From Mesocentrotus franciscanus (Eukaryota; Echinodermata; Echinoidea; Camarodonta; Strongylocentrotidae), in NCBI GenBank assembly GCA_037976565.1, contig CP137669.1:36296912-36360911 (forward strand): 64,000 nucleotides of DNA. The letters are read 5' to 3'. Each line of letters starts with the position of its first letter. Within the stretch, counting starts at the first letter, position 1. Made by a program: the position numbers and the translations under genes. Under the pieces are notes generated by a model. The model had not been told where the DNA came from, searched no databases, and saw nothing but the letters and a program-made list of their open reading frames with translations. This document shows positions 26,032 through 37,505 of this stretch, one piece after another.

Positions 26032-26208
26032 AGTGTTCGGAGAGCTCTTCAAGTGCGAAAGTGGGTCTGTATTTTACCGTTTTAAAATTGATAATAATCG
26101 TTACTTTGAATGTTTCCAAACGTGAAATTTCGATAACCTTGTTCGATTTAACATTCCCTTATGCAATGATACAAATTGAATCAATATTTAAAATCAATGA
26201 ATGTCTAC

Positions 26209-26449
26209 TTACTACTCTAGTTGTATGTAACCAATACAAGGCCCGCGCGCAACCGGCACAGGTCATGTGGATTGTGGGCAATGAGTCCCACGTGATGATT
26301 TTTATGTTAATATGCATAGTCTTTTCAGTCTATTGATCAGGCCAGGCATACACACACCCACACCTTCAACTTGTACAAGTGTAATCACCATTTTCCGCGG
26401 CAAATTACACATTTCGATATTCCAGAATGTTACTAAAAATAAGGGCGTC
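26209..26449 (+). repeat. dispersed repeat, about 240 bp (copy 1)
   Basis: Nearly the whole segment recurs in reverse complement at 34844-35087, including caaattacacatttcgatat, the aagtgtaatcaccattttc stretch and gtggattgtgggcaatgag (one or two mismatches). Probably a transposon fragment. Confidence 0.75.
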
Positions 26450-28114
26450 ATATTTGTTAATGTGTGTGTGTCCTTCAACTTGTTTGCACCCCTAATTAAG
26501 TGTGAATTCATACCAAATGATACTTGAGATTTTCAATAACATCCATCTAGGCTTCAGTAATACCCTCCTTGGTAATACAGTCCATCCCCGAAAATTGTTT
26601 CAGAAAACTATAATAATTCATAAAAATAAAGTAATATTGTCACAAAATTCGATCATTTCATTCTCTTTCTTATGAGACCAAGATGTAATGAACATGCATC
26701 ACCGAGCACGAACCACGGCATTTGAAATTGTGATGTCAAATTTGATTTGCGCAGAATAGGTAAATAAGGGCTAAGCAACACTCAACGGGGTCTGCCCTGT
26801 TTCAGAATTAAAAGGATGGGTTGAAAAGACTTTCATTAGCATTTCTTTTGTCACTTTTGTAATGTTTCTTCTTCTTAGACTCCATATTCTGACATAAATG
26901 AATTAGTCTGATGTCGGCCATAGCCACTCAACGCGATTATTCTGCGCAAATCGGTTTTGACATGCATGAGTTTAAATTGTCCATTGTCAGTCATGCATCG
27001 AGTTATCATCGCATGTTTGGTATCAAATGAGAGAAGAGATAATGCCCTTGATAATGAAGTATATAGTGTGATCAAAAAATGAATGACGTTCTCAAAACAA
27101 CGTGTTGACTCGATGAGAAAACTTTGAGAAGTGTGCTTTTGAAGAGAGAAGTGAGGATAAGAATGAAGATGTTCGATTCCTTCTTGCGAAGCAGGATGAA
27201 GACACAGAAAGTATTGATATCAATTCTGGAAGTTAAGAGTGAGCAGGGAGGTAACTTCCACCTCCCTGGAGTGAGTCACTGTTAATTGCAGTGTACAGGG
27301 CCATTGCCGCCGATAAGTTGACACTTGTTGATAAATATCATAGGAATGGTAGTAACTGGTATCAAATTGGTTTTGCAAAGATAAGACATGAAATTGAGAA
27401 ATGAAATTGAGAAATGAAGAAGGATGAAATGAGAAAATACTACAAATGCTCAGAAAGTAGTTACATAACAGCAAATAAGCTTTTATTTTACATTGGTAAT
27501 GCGGCTCATTATGTTAGCAAAGGATGAAATTACTTGAAATTGCATGACTTTTTGACAAACGCAACTGGCAAGATAAACCAGCCTGGTCATTTTGACTTTA
27601 GACCAGCGCACCCGGCCTTTCCCAAAGGCATATATCCAGCATTTTGGTGGGGGTACCTGAATGCATATAGTGAATTTCACACACTTTCAGATTATGCTAT
27701 TTTGACTGGCTTGGGCAATGCATTTTAGGCCCTATGGCCAGTCCGGCCTTGACTTTTGACAAAATCAATTGGTTTACTAACACTAAACATAACCTTTAAT
27801 GGTTTAAAAAAACTAAATAGATACACAAAATAAAATAATAAAGTTAGTGCACAGTTGGTCCCTTCTTCCTTCAGAGCTTTGCTACTTTTTATATGTTATT
27901 ACATGACATGTGAAATTGTAAATACTATTAAGGTTTTTATGAAAGTGCACACAATTTAGTGGTTTTCCCCAGTAAAGATTTATTGCGCTGAAAAAGACTG
28001 AGAAACTATTGTTGTTGCTGTGAAACATGTAAAGACAAGAGCATGGAAACATGGAAACATGGAGAATATTTTGATACTTTATTTGTGTCACTGGCATGCA
28101 GGTGACTAATTATT
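26450..28114. other. intergenic, no gene recognised
   Basis: Non-coding sequence. Open frames up to about 85 codons look random. Confidence 0.45.
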
Positions 28115-28397
28115 GAAGCTCAGGGTTTAAGCATTAAATTACGGCCAGATGAGCATCCAGGGGCCCGCCTCAGGGCCCTGGTGGGTGCCAGGGGGCAGAG
28201 CCCCCCCCCCGGAAGCTCAGGGGTTTTAGGCATTTAATTGCGGTCAGATGAGCAACCAGGGGTACGCTTTAGGGCCCTTGGTGGGGTCAGGGGCAGAGCC
28301 CCCGGAAACTCAGGGGTTTTAGGCATTTAATAACGGTCAGATGAGCATCCAGGGGCCCGCCTTAGGGCTCTGGTGGGGTCCAGGGGGCGGAGCCCCC
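28115..28397. repeat. GC-rich tandem repeat, three units of about 92-95 bp
   Basis: Units begin near 28115, 28211 and 28303, each with gaagctcagggg-like starts (gaaactc in the third), a gatgagca(t/a)ccagggg core and a terminal palindrome GGGGC(A/G)GAGCCCC. The array is markedly GC-rich in an AT-rich setting. A ggggcaactgccccc hairpin follows at about 28486-28500. Confidence 0.8.
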
Positions 28398-29191
28398 GGA
28401 AGCTCAGGGAAAAATCATGCCATTTCAGCAACATTGGTATATCACTGGCATCGAATAAGAAATAAACCACATGAATTTTATTTGGGGGGCAACTGCCCCC
28501 AAACCCCCCATCAGTACGCCAGCGCGAGGGAGCATAGTAAACGAGAGGGGTGAAGGTGACGGAAGTGGCTACCCCTCACAGTTTTTGAAGTTTTGTTGTA
28601 TTAAAGAAAACTATAGTATAAAAACAAGCAATATACTTTTTTCACACTTCACTTTTCATCATTATCTACTTGTACATTTTGAAGGATATTATGCGAAGGG
28701 AGCGTAGCTCCAGTGAGAAGATTTTTGCATTTTTATTCGTCTAAACGCTGCACTCTTGGGCCCTCCAGAGCCTAAAAGTGTGTTGCAGTCTTCAGTCAGT
28801 ATTTGCTATACATTTTTTTGCACCTTTTCAAATTTTCCGGGGACGAAAAAAATCGAGGGGGACGTTTTCCCCGTCCCCTCAAGATCGCCGCACCTGCTTA
28901 GAATACTAAATGACACTTTTAAAATTATTATTTCAGGGACTGAATTCTGGTACAAAATTTGACTTTGACTGTTTAGAATGCTCTTGCTTGGCCTCGATCA
29001 TAGTTAAATAAGGTTTTATGACTTGCAAATTTCACTAAATAATTAGTATGCCGAATGCAAAATTTCATACAATTTTCCCAATATTATTGACATCCAAACT
29101 TTCACCTTCCCACTACTCCACTTTCTCTTGTGATTTTAAATGAGAGAGCTCAACAACTTAAACAAGAACCCTGTCGGCCAGACGCTCAACT
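28398..29191. other. intergenic, no gene recognised
   Basis: Partly GC-rich tail of the preceding repeat, then AT-rich sequence without recognised features. Confidence 0.4.
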
Positions 29192-29556
29192 TAGGCCAAA
29201 TAAAAAAACAAACATGTTTAGCGTCCTGCCTTTTTGAAAAATAGGAAGGAGGAGGCCCTTTTTTTTTCTTTTTTTTTCTTTCAAAATGGCCGCTCTGTAC
29301 ATTTTCCCCGACTGGCTGGGCAGCCTTTTCGGGCTATTTTTAAAGATGGCCGCCAGCATATATGTGTCGTTTATTTTTAATTCAGTAAAAGACCATTTTA
29401 GCAGTATGTTTTTCATGTTTTTTCATTAAGATTTTTTTTTTTTTTTTTAAATGAAGAAAAAAAATTTGAAAAAAAAATTGAAGAAGAAAAAAAAAGGCCC
29501 CCAAATAGGAAGCGGGCGGGGACGCTAAAAATAAATATTTTTGTATATGGCCTTAG
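29192..29556 (-). mobile_element. MITE, about 365 bp (copy 2 of the 12786 family)
   Basis: Reverse-complement relative of 12786-13113: it shares catgtttagcgtcc, cattttccccgactggctgg and cgggcggggacgct. Internal A/T homopolymers are longer than in copy 1. Confidence 0.7.
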
Positions 29557-30442
29557 GCTCAGGTGAGCTAAACCACAAAAAGAGGGGGGGGGGGACGTAT
29601 GTACAAACAAAAAAAGCATTCAGATATATGCAACTGGAAATAATGAAATCAATAGCTTCAAACAATGCAATACTAGTAAATTTCAAGCATAAAGCTGAGA
29701 ATGAACACATTCCAGGTGTAGACATCATGAAATCATGGTCTTTCCTTTAGCAACAACAGTTGTGGGACAAAATATAACAAAATACATCTAACTCTGAATA
29801 TTAAGTTGAATCCCTTGAATCCTGACATTCATTGCACTTGAAGGGGGTTGCAGGGATTTGCAAATTGAAATCTGGCAACATTTTTGTAGGGACCAGAATA
29901 TTGTAGGAAATCACAAAATGAAAATTTCAAGTATGTCTTGTAGCAAAAGATCCATTACTCATAACATTATTATCTTCAAATTTGTATATTTTACCTGGGA
30001 GGTGTTTTATTTGCCCCATTTGTTGAGTACAAGTTGAGGGCTACTATTTTCATTCATTGACAGAAAACAATGACATCTTTAATCTAAAATTTTGCACAGG
30101 CTACTTTCATAAACCACTTGCAACTGATAAATTTTGAGATGAGTTTTGGAGGGCTTGCGAATCCCATACTATGTTCTGTAACAATGGTGCTGTTCAAAGT
30201 TGAAACGTATGTATAGTTAATATTTGTGTGTTATACCAAAGAGATAACACAACATGGAGTTCTTGCTAGTGAGAGCCTTTTGAACGAGCTGTGAAGCCGA
30301 CTCGTAAACTCAGCGGGTGTTCGCGAGATGATTTACGACAGCTGTTTGGGGTTCGCTCTAGATCTTCGCGCAGTGTGAGCATGCGCAGTTCCTACTTTCG
30401 TATTTGGCTTTCTTGGATTAACTATTTTGACAATCGCAAACA
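29557..30442. other. intergenic with a promoter-like segment at its right end
   Basis: No gene in the first 700 bases. From about 30270 the sequence becomes GC-richer and CpG-containing and includes gcatgcgcag at 30379-30388, which fits an NRF1-type site, just upstream of an ATG at 30443. Confidence 0.35.
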
Positions 30443-30676
30443 ATGGCAGATAACACCGATTCCGAATACAACTTTGATTTAGATGACGAGTTATCTTTGT
30501 TATCTGAAATCGATGAATTAAAACTCGTTCCTGATGATTCGGAAATCGGAATTCATGATGAGTTTATTGAAGTATTATTACGATTAAGACTAGATCTAAT
30601 AATAAGAGGAAGCACAAACGTGTATCTCTTTGGTTATACACACAAAACACAACCTGTACATTTTTTTTTAAAGTAA
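30443..30676 (+). CDS. possible first coding exon or relict: acidic 77-codon ORF
   Basis: The open frame starts MADNTDSEYNFDLDDELSLL, is strongly acidic for about 45 residues, then becomes Arg/Leu-rich and degenerates before a stop at 30674. A CpG-containing segment with an NRF1-like site precedes the ATG. It may be the first exon of a gene or of a decayed transposon-borne gene facing the HECT locus. A weak donor (gaa|gtatta) occurs near 30570. I do not recognise the family. It could be a chance ORF. Confidence 0.25.
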   Translation: MADNTDSEYNFDLDDELSLLSEIDELKLVPDDSEIGIHDEFIEVLLRLRLDLIIRGSTNVYLFGYTHKTQPVHFFLK

Positions 30677-31021
30677 AAGAAATAAAATAAAATTACTACA
30701 TCATCAAAAAAATACCCTGCACTTGATTCATCGAAAATATTCAAATATCTTTGAAAAATACAGTTAATCTAAAGGTCAGGCACCCAATCTTTGTGAACTT
30801 CATCAATAATTTAAAAAAATATAAAAGATATTTAAAAAAGAAATCAAAAATCAAATCAAATTTACTACAGAATGACAGGTTTGGAACACACTGTAGTTTG
30901 AAATGAAAATTATTGTAAATTGATATTCCATACATTAGTGGTGAATGCTTTGCTAAGTGCAGAATATCACTTTTTAAAGGGAAAATTCAACTGATTACCA
31001 GTGATAGTAATGTCAATGATT

Positions 31022-32891
31022 CTAATAGTATATGTACTTGTCGATCTTGGCTGAAGAAAAGGTATTGTAAGTACCAGCAAATAGTGGGAGGTCCCAAAAT
31101 ATTTTATCGACAGACAAGACAGATGAGGCTGTGAGAAATCTGAGCAAAAGACCCAAACCTTCATTATTTTGAGCACGGATGAACTGGTTGAGAATTAAAC
31201 CGCAATGAGTTAGATTCCTGAGGTGTTTTGGGGCTCTGCTTGTAACAAACTACACACCTTTTCTGTTGGTATGAGTGAATTGTAGAGTTTTTTGATTGAC
31301 TCTACATCAGGGAATGCCATATTACCATGAACCGCTTTTTTAATACCTTCCAGGGCATACATACTTTTCTGAATGAGGCATTTGTGAGCAATCTGTTTTA
31401 TGAGAGTGCGAATATTTTCGCTCGAGGGGATCACATGGCTCCCCTCACGATCTAGAAGGTCTTCTAAGATTTCTTCTAAGATTTCTTGGTGGTTGTCCTC
31501 TGTCCGTGGATGCTCTCCAAGAGCTTGTTTCACAGCTTCTCTCTCAATGGGACTCAGGTACATCAAAAATGAATCAATAAGCTCTGCTGATGCAGCCTCC
31601 TCATCAAAAATGATAGCAATAAAGAAAGCTGGAGCTAACTGCAAAGGAAAAACATTGTGATCTTGATATCCTTTTGACAATATTCTTCCTATTGCATTCC
31701 ACTCTTCTAATCCGTAATCTGGGTTGAGCGATGGCACTCTGTAGTCTTCTCCATCTGCAAACCCCCTAAAGAAGGTATTCCAAAACAGAGTATAGGCTTC
31801 TCTTGAGAGACCGCTAACATCCTCACCAGCCTCACCGACAAATGTGACATATAATTTCATTGTCAAAATCTCGGGCGTCTTAAAAAGAGCAATCATTTCT
31901 GATACTACATTTACTCTATGGAAACGGACATTCAAAGCATCAGTTTGAGGTGCAGCTTCATCTTGAGGTACAGCTTCAACTTGAGGAACAGCATCAGCTT
32001 GAGCTACAACTTCATCCTTAGGTACAACTTCATCCTTAGGTACAACTTCAAGTACAGTGTCACCTTGAGATCCACCTTCAGCTTGTGGTACAAGTTCAGG
32101 GTTTGTACAGACCAAGAAGCAAAAGTCAGGGAGGTTATTATCATCATCATCATCTACTATAACAATCTCTTGTGTTACAAGAGGCAAAGTCTCTTCCAGT
32201 TGAGCTGAGTCTACATCACTACTTCTTCCAAAATGTATCGCGCTGTCATCATTGTCACTGTCTCTTTCATTTGGGATCTCCTGCGAGTAGCTAGTTGCTG
32301 GTTGGTTTTCTTGTCTCCCTGAGATCCATCTAGAATTAGAGCTACCTGCTGTTGTCCTTCTGGTGCAAAGATACAACCTTAGCATTTGGGATTTTGCATG
32401 TTCATACAATTCACCTACTGTACTTTCTCCCATTTCACAACCTCTGAAGTCTTGGATGGCAAAGTCAAATTCTTCCATACTTCCTTTCTTTGATTTCCCA
32501 TGGGGAAAAATAATCCTTTTGCTGTGTTAATCAGATCGTCCTGCTTCTCATGTTTGTAGACCTTAATATCTCTTGTTCCCCCGCCATTTTGACTCCTAAC
32601 CTGTCGAAACTCCCCCTTTGCAAAGTCAAAGTCCAACCATCCGAACTTTAACTTTCTCTGAGTCTTTTCAGCGTTTTTTTTTCTTTCCTTGGAGTGGTTG
32701 CCGTTATCCAGTGATTTTCTTTTCTGTCCTAACTTGCTTTGGATCTTGGCTAGGAGACTTGACTCTTGTTTTTTTGCTTTTACAGCGCACTCCAACCTAC
32801 AAAACGCCCTTGCAGGTAGACGATCTCCAAATGCAGGTAGGTATGCCTTCCTTTCTTCATCATCCATCTCCAGAAATGTGTAGCAATCAAT
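31022..32891 (-). pseudogene. G2E3-like HECT-domain E3 ligase, frameshifted and truncated
   Basis: Reading on the minus strand from an acceptor (ccctcag at about 32892): TFLEMDDEERKAYLPAFGDR resembles a SAM-like N-terminus. Next comes a basic linker, then GWLDFDFAKGEF and GGGTR, and the LFFP motif. The frame shifts by one base at about 32502-32510 in a T5C4 run. The new frame gives HGKSKKGSMEEFDFAIQDF, an insert of PQxE/KDEVVP repeats, and the HECT N-lobe (FVGEAGEDVSGLSREAYTLF). It stops at 31210-31212. A third frame resumes HECT C-lobe-like sequence (LILNQFIRAQ, LLLRFLTASS) to a stop at 31022. The HTC catalytic-cysteine region is absent. HECT ligases pass ubiquitin from that cysteine, so this copy should be inactive. 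The family call by motif memory is fairly secure. Confidence 0.75.
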
Positions 32892-34001
32892 CTGAGGGAA
32901 ATATAAATAAAAAGAGGCACCAATTAGAAACTAAAGAACATTGTAATTAACAAGGCGAACCCCTACACCTCGCGACCCATAAATAATAATAATAGACTTA
33001 TTAAGTACAGATAGATATGCACATATATACTGTACTTTGCTGCAATTAGAGCTCCTGACATGTTTGACATTACCATGAAAACTTAAACGACAAAAAATGT
33101 GCTTTTAACTTAGGTTTAAAGGTATTTAATGACTTACTAACTATTACCTAATTACTAATTACCTATTACCCTGGAAATGCTGCCAAATCCCCCCACCCAC
33201 CACCACCACGCCCCCCATGCATGGGGACCTGAAGTGTGAATGACAAAGCATTTTAAAAGTGTCAGTTTGTCAACCCATTAAATATGCATTCTAGGAATGG
33301 TGCAAATTTGGAATGTCTCACTGAAGAAGAAAAAAATCACATTTACATCAGGGGAGATCATAATATATAAACAACCAATGGGTCTGTTTTCTTTAATTAA
33401 CATGCTTTTTAATTTAATTTGGTTATGGGTGTGATATTATGGTAATGTGTGGAGAAAAAACTCCACTGAAAGAGAATTTTCTTTTATTACACCATAATGT
33501 GAGATGATAAGGCAACACAATTTCTTGTCTCTTTACTGTCCATCTTTTGAGATGACCCCTGTGAATGAGTTTGCCATTATGGCATTATTGGCCCTTTGTT
33601 TTCTCATACTCAGCACAAATATATTTGATTTGTTAAATTTTTTCATTAAAATGACAATTTCCAAATAAATCTTGCCTTCCAAAGAGGTAATAAAATATAA
33701 ATGTTGTTAAATTGGACGATTTCATAAAAAGTTCGCCTTCCAAAATCTGACAGTCGCATACAAATCCCACCATCTTATAGATATTTTTAATGTGAGTGGC
33801 TAGTACAAATTATCTTAAAGTGGATAAGTTATCAATTAGATACCACAAAGCAGTTATTGTGAAAACACATATATGCACATAAAGTTTTTGATAAATTCAA
33901 CAAATCCGTGCATGCGCCTTTTAAAATACAAGGAACTAACTTTTATCTTAGCTAGGTAGGTTGAAATTGGCAATGTAAACCTTTTTTTGACGTGTACACC
34001 A

Positions 34002-34160
34002 GGGCCCCGTCTTACAAAGAGTTACGATTGATCCAAATCAATCGTAAGTCCTTCAATCAATCGCAAGTTTGCAGTCTCCTATCTCTTATGTACATAGTTG
34101 CGATTGATATCAATCGCAAATAAGTTGCGATTGATATCAACTCTTTGTAATACGGGGCCC
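34002..34160. mobile_element. hairpin MITE, GGGCCCCGTCTTACAAAGAG type
   Basis: The left end gggccccgtcttacaaagag is matched by ctctttgtaatacggggccc on the right. The interior repeats gattgatatcaatcgcaa-like palindromes. Confidence 0.8.
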
Positions 34161-34413
34161 AGGAGTCTTTTAGCTTCAGCCATAACCAACATTGCTTTTT
34201 GTATACTTTAAATCGAATGTCCGCTAATTATCAGGAGCATGTGTAAGGTAAGCACCTCACTGTCACTCTGGTATCAGTTTGTACTAATATTTTGTTTTTA
34301 ATACTAGACCATTTCCATGGTGCTGTGTGTGAGAGGAAAGAAGAGCTCACAACGAATTAAGAAGCCACTGTCCAAGGGTGGTTGAATGTGCGGGAATGTG
34401 TGATAACTAGGCC

Positions 34414-34804
34414 TAGGGCTGTATTCTTTAGGTTATTAAAAAAACGGTATCCTACCTCCAAAACCGGTCAGTTTTCGGTTAACCAATATTTAATAATGTA
34501 TATTTTTCTCATTGAACAACTTGAATTAAGCTATGAATGTAGTTTATTGAGGTCATGCAATGGCTAACATCTTGTACTGATACATGGATATTTGAGTCCT
34601 TCATTATCTTTGAAAGTGTGACCCCCCAAAAGAGATATACTACATGTTTGGTAATGTGCGTGCTCAATTTTTCCTCATGTTTTTTAAGGATTTCTGTTTC
34701 ATTTTTTTATCTTAAGGGTTTTCTAAAAACCGAAAATTAAAACCGGTTTTGATCGATGTAATACTGTCAGTTTCGGTTCGGTTAACCTTTTTACTACAGC
34801 TCTA
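34414..34804. mobile_element. possible TA-flanked MITE, about 390 bp
   Basis: The left end tagggctgtattctttaggt is imperfectly inverted at the right end (ggttaacctttttactacag, ending at ctcta). Several aaccggt/accggtt motifs in both orientations occur inside. Confidence 0.45.
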
Positions 34805-34843
34805 TTGATTACATATACATTATTCATGAAGTCGTTTGTTTAC

Positions 34844-35087
34844 CTGACGCCCTAAATTTTAGTAACATTCTTGAATATCGAAATGTGTAATTTGCCGCAG
34901 AAAATGGTGATTACACTTGTACAAGTTGAAGGTGTGGGTGTGTGTATGCCTGGCCTGGTCAATAGACTGAAAAGACTATGCATATTAACATAAAAATCAA
35001 TACGTGGGACTCAGTGCCCACAATCCACATGACCTGTGCCTGTGCCCCTTGCGCGCGGACCTTGGTTACATACAACTAGAGTAGTAC
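34844..35087 (-). repeat. dispersed repeat, about 240 bp (copy 2)
   Basis: Reverse-complement partner of 26209-26449. Confidence 0.75.
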
Positions 35088-35100
35088 CAGATTTAATTAA

Positions 35101-35872
35101 AGGCTAAGTTCTCTCCTAAATAACTTGATTTCATTAGATGCAGAAAAACAGGAGAAAGAGAGCAAAACAAGTTTGAGGAAAATCGGATCACTAATAATGA
35201 AGTTATAATTTTTTTTTTTTTAAGTATGAAAAACTATGGAACAATGAAAATCACTACACAGTTTGTGACGTCATTGCCTCACTATTTATCAATTGCTTAA
35301 TATATTTTTATCCCATTAATTTCCCTTTTTATCCCCAAGAACTTGATTTCCCCAGGCCTTTGCCCAGGTTATATGATTTGTATCATATTGCATGCATGAC
35401 ATTTCACATTCTTTTATGAACTTTGAAAAATTGATACTATTTTCGGAATACTGTATAGCCTATTCATACTTATTAATTTTCATATAAATAGTTTATTAAA
35501 ATTCACATTTTCATGATTTAACAGAATAAACAAAATGACTCTATATTAGTGCATCCACAGTTCCACACGAAAACATATTACTATTAATGTAACTTGGATC
35601 CTGGTGTGAGGAAATAAGATTTTTAGGGGGAAAATTGGAAATTTATATTATCAATATAAAGAAAACAATTAGTGGATAGTGAGTCAATGAAGTCACATAC
35701 TCCTGAGTGAGTTGCCAATTTGTCTTGTGGTTTTCAAAGTTTTCCATGTCATTAAAAATTCATAACTTTCTTATATTATAGTTATCCAATTTTGCTCAAA
35801 CTTTCTTTGATTGGTTTGTCTGATTTTTCTGCTTCTATTAAAAGTAAGTTATTATTGGAGTGGAATTGCCCT
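35101..35872. mobile_element. TTAA-flanked MITE with roughly 180-bp inverted ends
   Basis: TTAA lies at 35097-35100 and 35873-35876. The left arm contains agatgcagaaaaacaggag and aagtttgaggaaaatcggat. The right arm carries the reverse complement of closely similar sequence (agaagcagaaaaatcag, aagtttgagcaaaattggat). Kolobok- or piggyBac-type by target site. No coding capacity seen. Confidence 0.7.
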
Positions 35873-36006
35873 TTAACAAGTGTGTCAAGACCCAATTGGC
35901 AATTCAAGTGCCTTTGATTGAGACAAATTCAGCCCGTGAAAATGTCTTATTAATAAAGCTTCGTGTTTTAATCGGCAGCAAAACGATCACATAATATAGC
36001 ACTTAC

Positions 36007-36130
36007 CTTTCCACACGTACGTCAGCGCCACAAAGTCGAAGTCAGAACGAATTCGCCAATTCTACGTCTTCTTCTTCTTCTTCTTCCAGTATAGTACAGA
36101 CTACAGACCGCCGTTGGCGTATTATCGTAT
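36007..36130 (-). other. probable 5' UTR exon, likely of the HECT locus
   Basis: On the minus strand this GC-richer segment with a (GAA)n run ends in ggaaag|gtaagt, a consensus donor. It contains no convincing ATG-led frame. The next good minus-strand acceptor that leads into coding sequence is at 32892. The right edge is a guess. Confidence 0.4.
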
Positions 36131-36382
36131 ACCTTGTGCTTGTCAAGTGTCGAGTGTACAGTGCAAGTAAAAAGGCTCTACATACAAGAATTCTATGTGC
36201 AGCTAAAACAGTCTGAAGCTCAACGGAGCTTAATGTGTTGCACCTTCTGCTTGAAAAGTTCCGAAGAGATGCAATTTATTGACGATAGCAGATGGTAAAG
36301 AGGTCCACAGTCGGATAGTATCTGGGTAGAATGTGGTTTGGAATAGCAGAGTTCGGGCAAACGGGACCTGGAAGTTTGTTAT

Positions 36383-36500
36383 TTAAATGAGATATATCTC
36401 GTTTTAATGAGATAATCATGTCGTTTTAATGAGATATATCTCCTTTTAATGGGATAATTATGTCGTTCTAATGAGATATTATCTCGTTTTAATGAGATAA
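36383..36500. repeat. short tandem repeat of a palindromic unit (ttttaatgagata...)
   Basis: About five units of ttttaatgagatatatctc-like sequence. Each unit can fold on itself because gagata is followed by tatctc. Copies differ by single substitutions. Confidence 0.75.
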
Positions 36501-36631
36501 AAATTTTTTTTCACATATCCCTTCCCGGGCTCCGTATTACGCTGATTAGACTGGGATTGATCGAGTTGACACACTGTCAATTCTCGGTGAGGAACCCGTA
36601 CGCCACGCATAATGTTGCATTATCGCTGTGT

Positions 36632-37330
36632 GTGTGTGTGTGTGTAATTGGGTTTTTACAGACGTGTATCAATCAGATATGATTATTTACGTCTGGGGAC
36701 CGACCTTTAACGTCACCATCCGAAAGACGTAGAAGGACTTCAGATTATATGATTTTGATATCACACAATGTTTCACGGTTACTAAAAACATGTCCCACCT
36801 CTTCTAAGACTTCATGCATATTCATGACAACATTTGCAAAAATAATGATTACGCATGTCATGAGCTCAAAATATGTCTGCTGATGGAAGATGCATAGAAA
36901 CGTAGGCCTATACAACTTCCTGATGAATATGCAAATCGTCTTAGCGGAAGAGGGAGGATTTTTTTTCTTCCTCAGAAACTGTGAATCAAATGTGACATCC
37001 CATTCACATTTATTTATTTATTTATACATTAAGAGAGACAGATTGAGAAAGAGAGAGAGAGAGAGAGAGAGAAAAAAAAAAGGATGCGATTCATAGACGT
37101 TTTAAAGTTATCAACATAATAATTATATGATCATGATGAATAACAAATTAATTAATGACACTTTTTGTCTAGTTTAAATGATTTGAGATATATTTTCTTT
37201 CTTCCTTCAAACAAACCAACTACTATTAAAACAAGTTACAATGGTGGAATTCCGTCCCCTCAGCTCACCTCTCTCTCTCTCTCTCTCTCTGTATGTGTAT
37301 TTCTCTATCGCTCTCTCTCTCTCACTCTCT
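36632..37330. repeat. cluster of simple repeats (GT, GA, CT)
   Basis: GT run at about 36630-36644, GA run at about 37049-37072 and CT runs at about 37267-37330, with ordinary AT-rich sequence between. On the minus strand the taaataaataaa run near 37010-37024 could supply a polyadenylation signal for the kinase gene. Confidence 0.7.
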
Positions 37331-37505
37331 TTCTCTCCTACTCACTTTCTTTACTATTTCTTCTCTTATCGACCTCTTTCCACTTTCCCATTATCATGTA
37401 AGAGAGATAAGGCAAGAAAGTACTAAAGATCATGTCAGCATTTTATCATGGGTTGTCTTTAATTCCTAATTAATGATATGGTGCCAAACATGTGTTATTT
37501 CCAGA

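Larger units (their letters stand above)
32892..36006. other. probable intron of the HECT locus, filled with transposons
   Basis: The minus-strand interval between a GTAAGT donor (revcomp of 36001-36006) and the ctcag acceptor at 32892. It contains the elements at 34002, 34414, 34844 and 35101. No further coding exon was recognised. Confidence 0.4.

Noticed and set aside
36383..36500. CRISPR-like array
   Set aside because: Units are contiguous and lack unique spacers, and the genome is eukaryotic.
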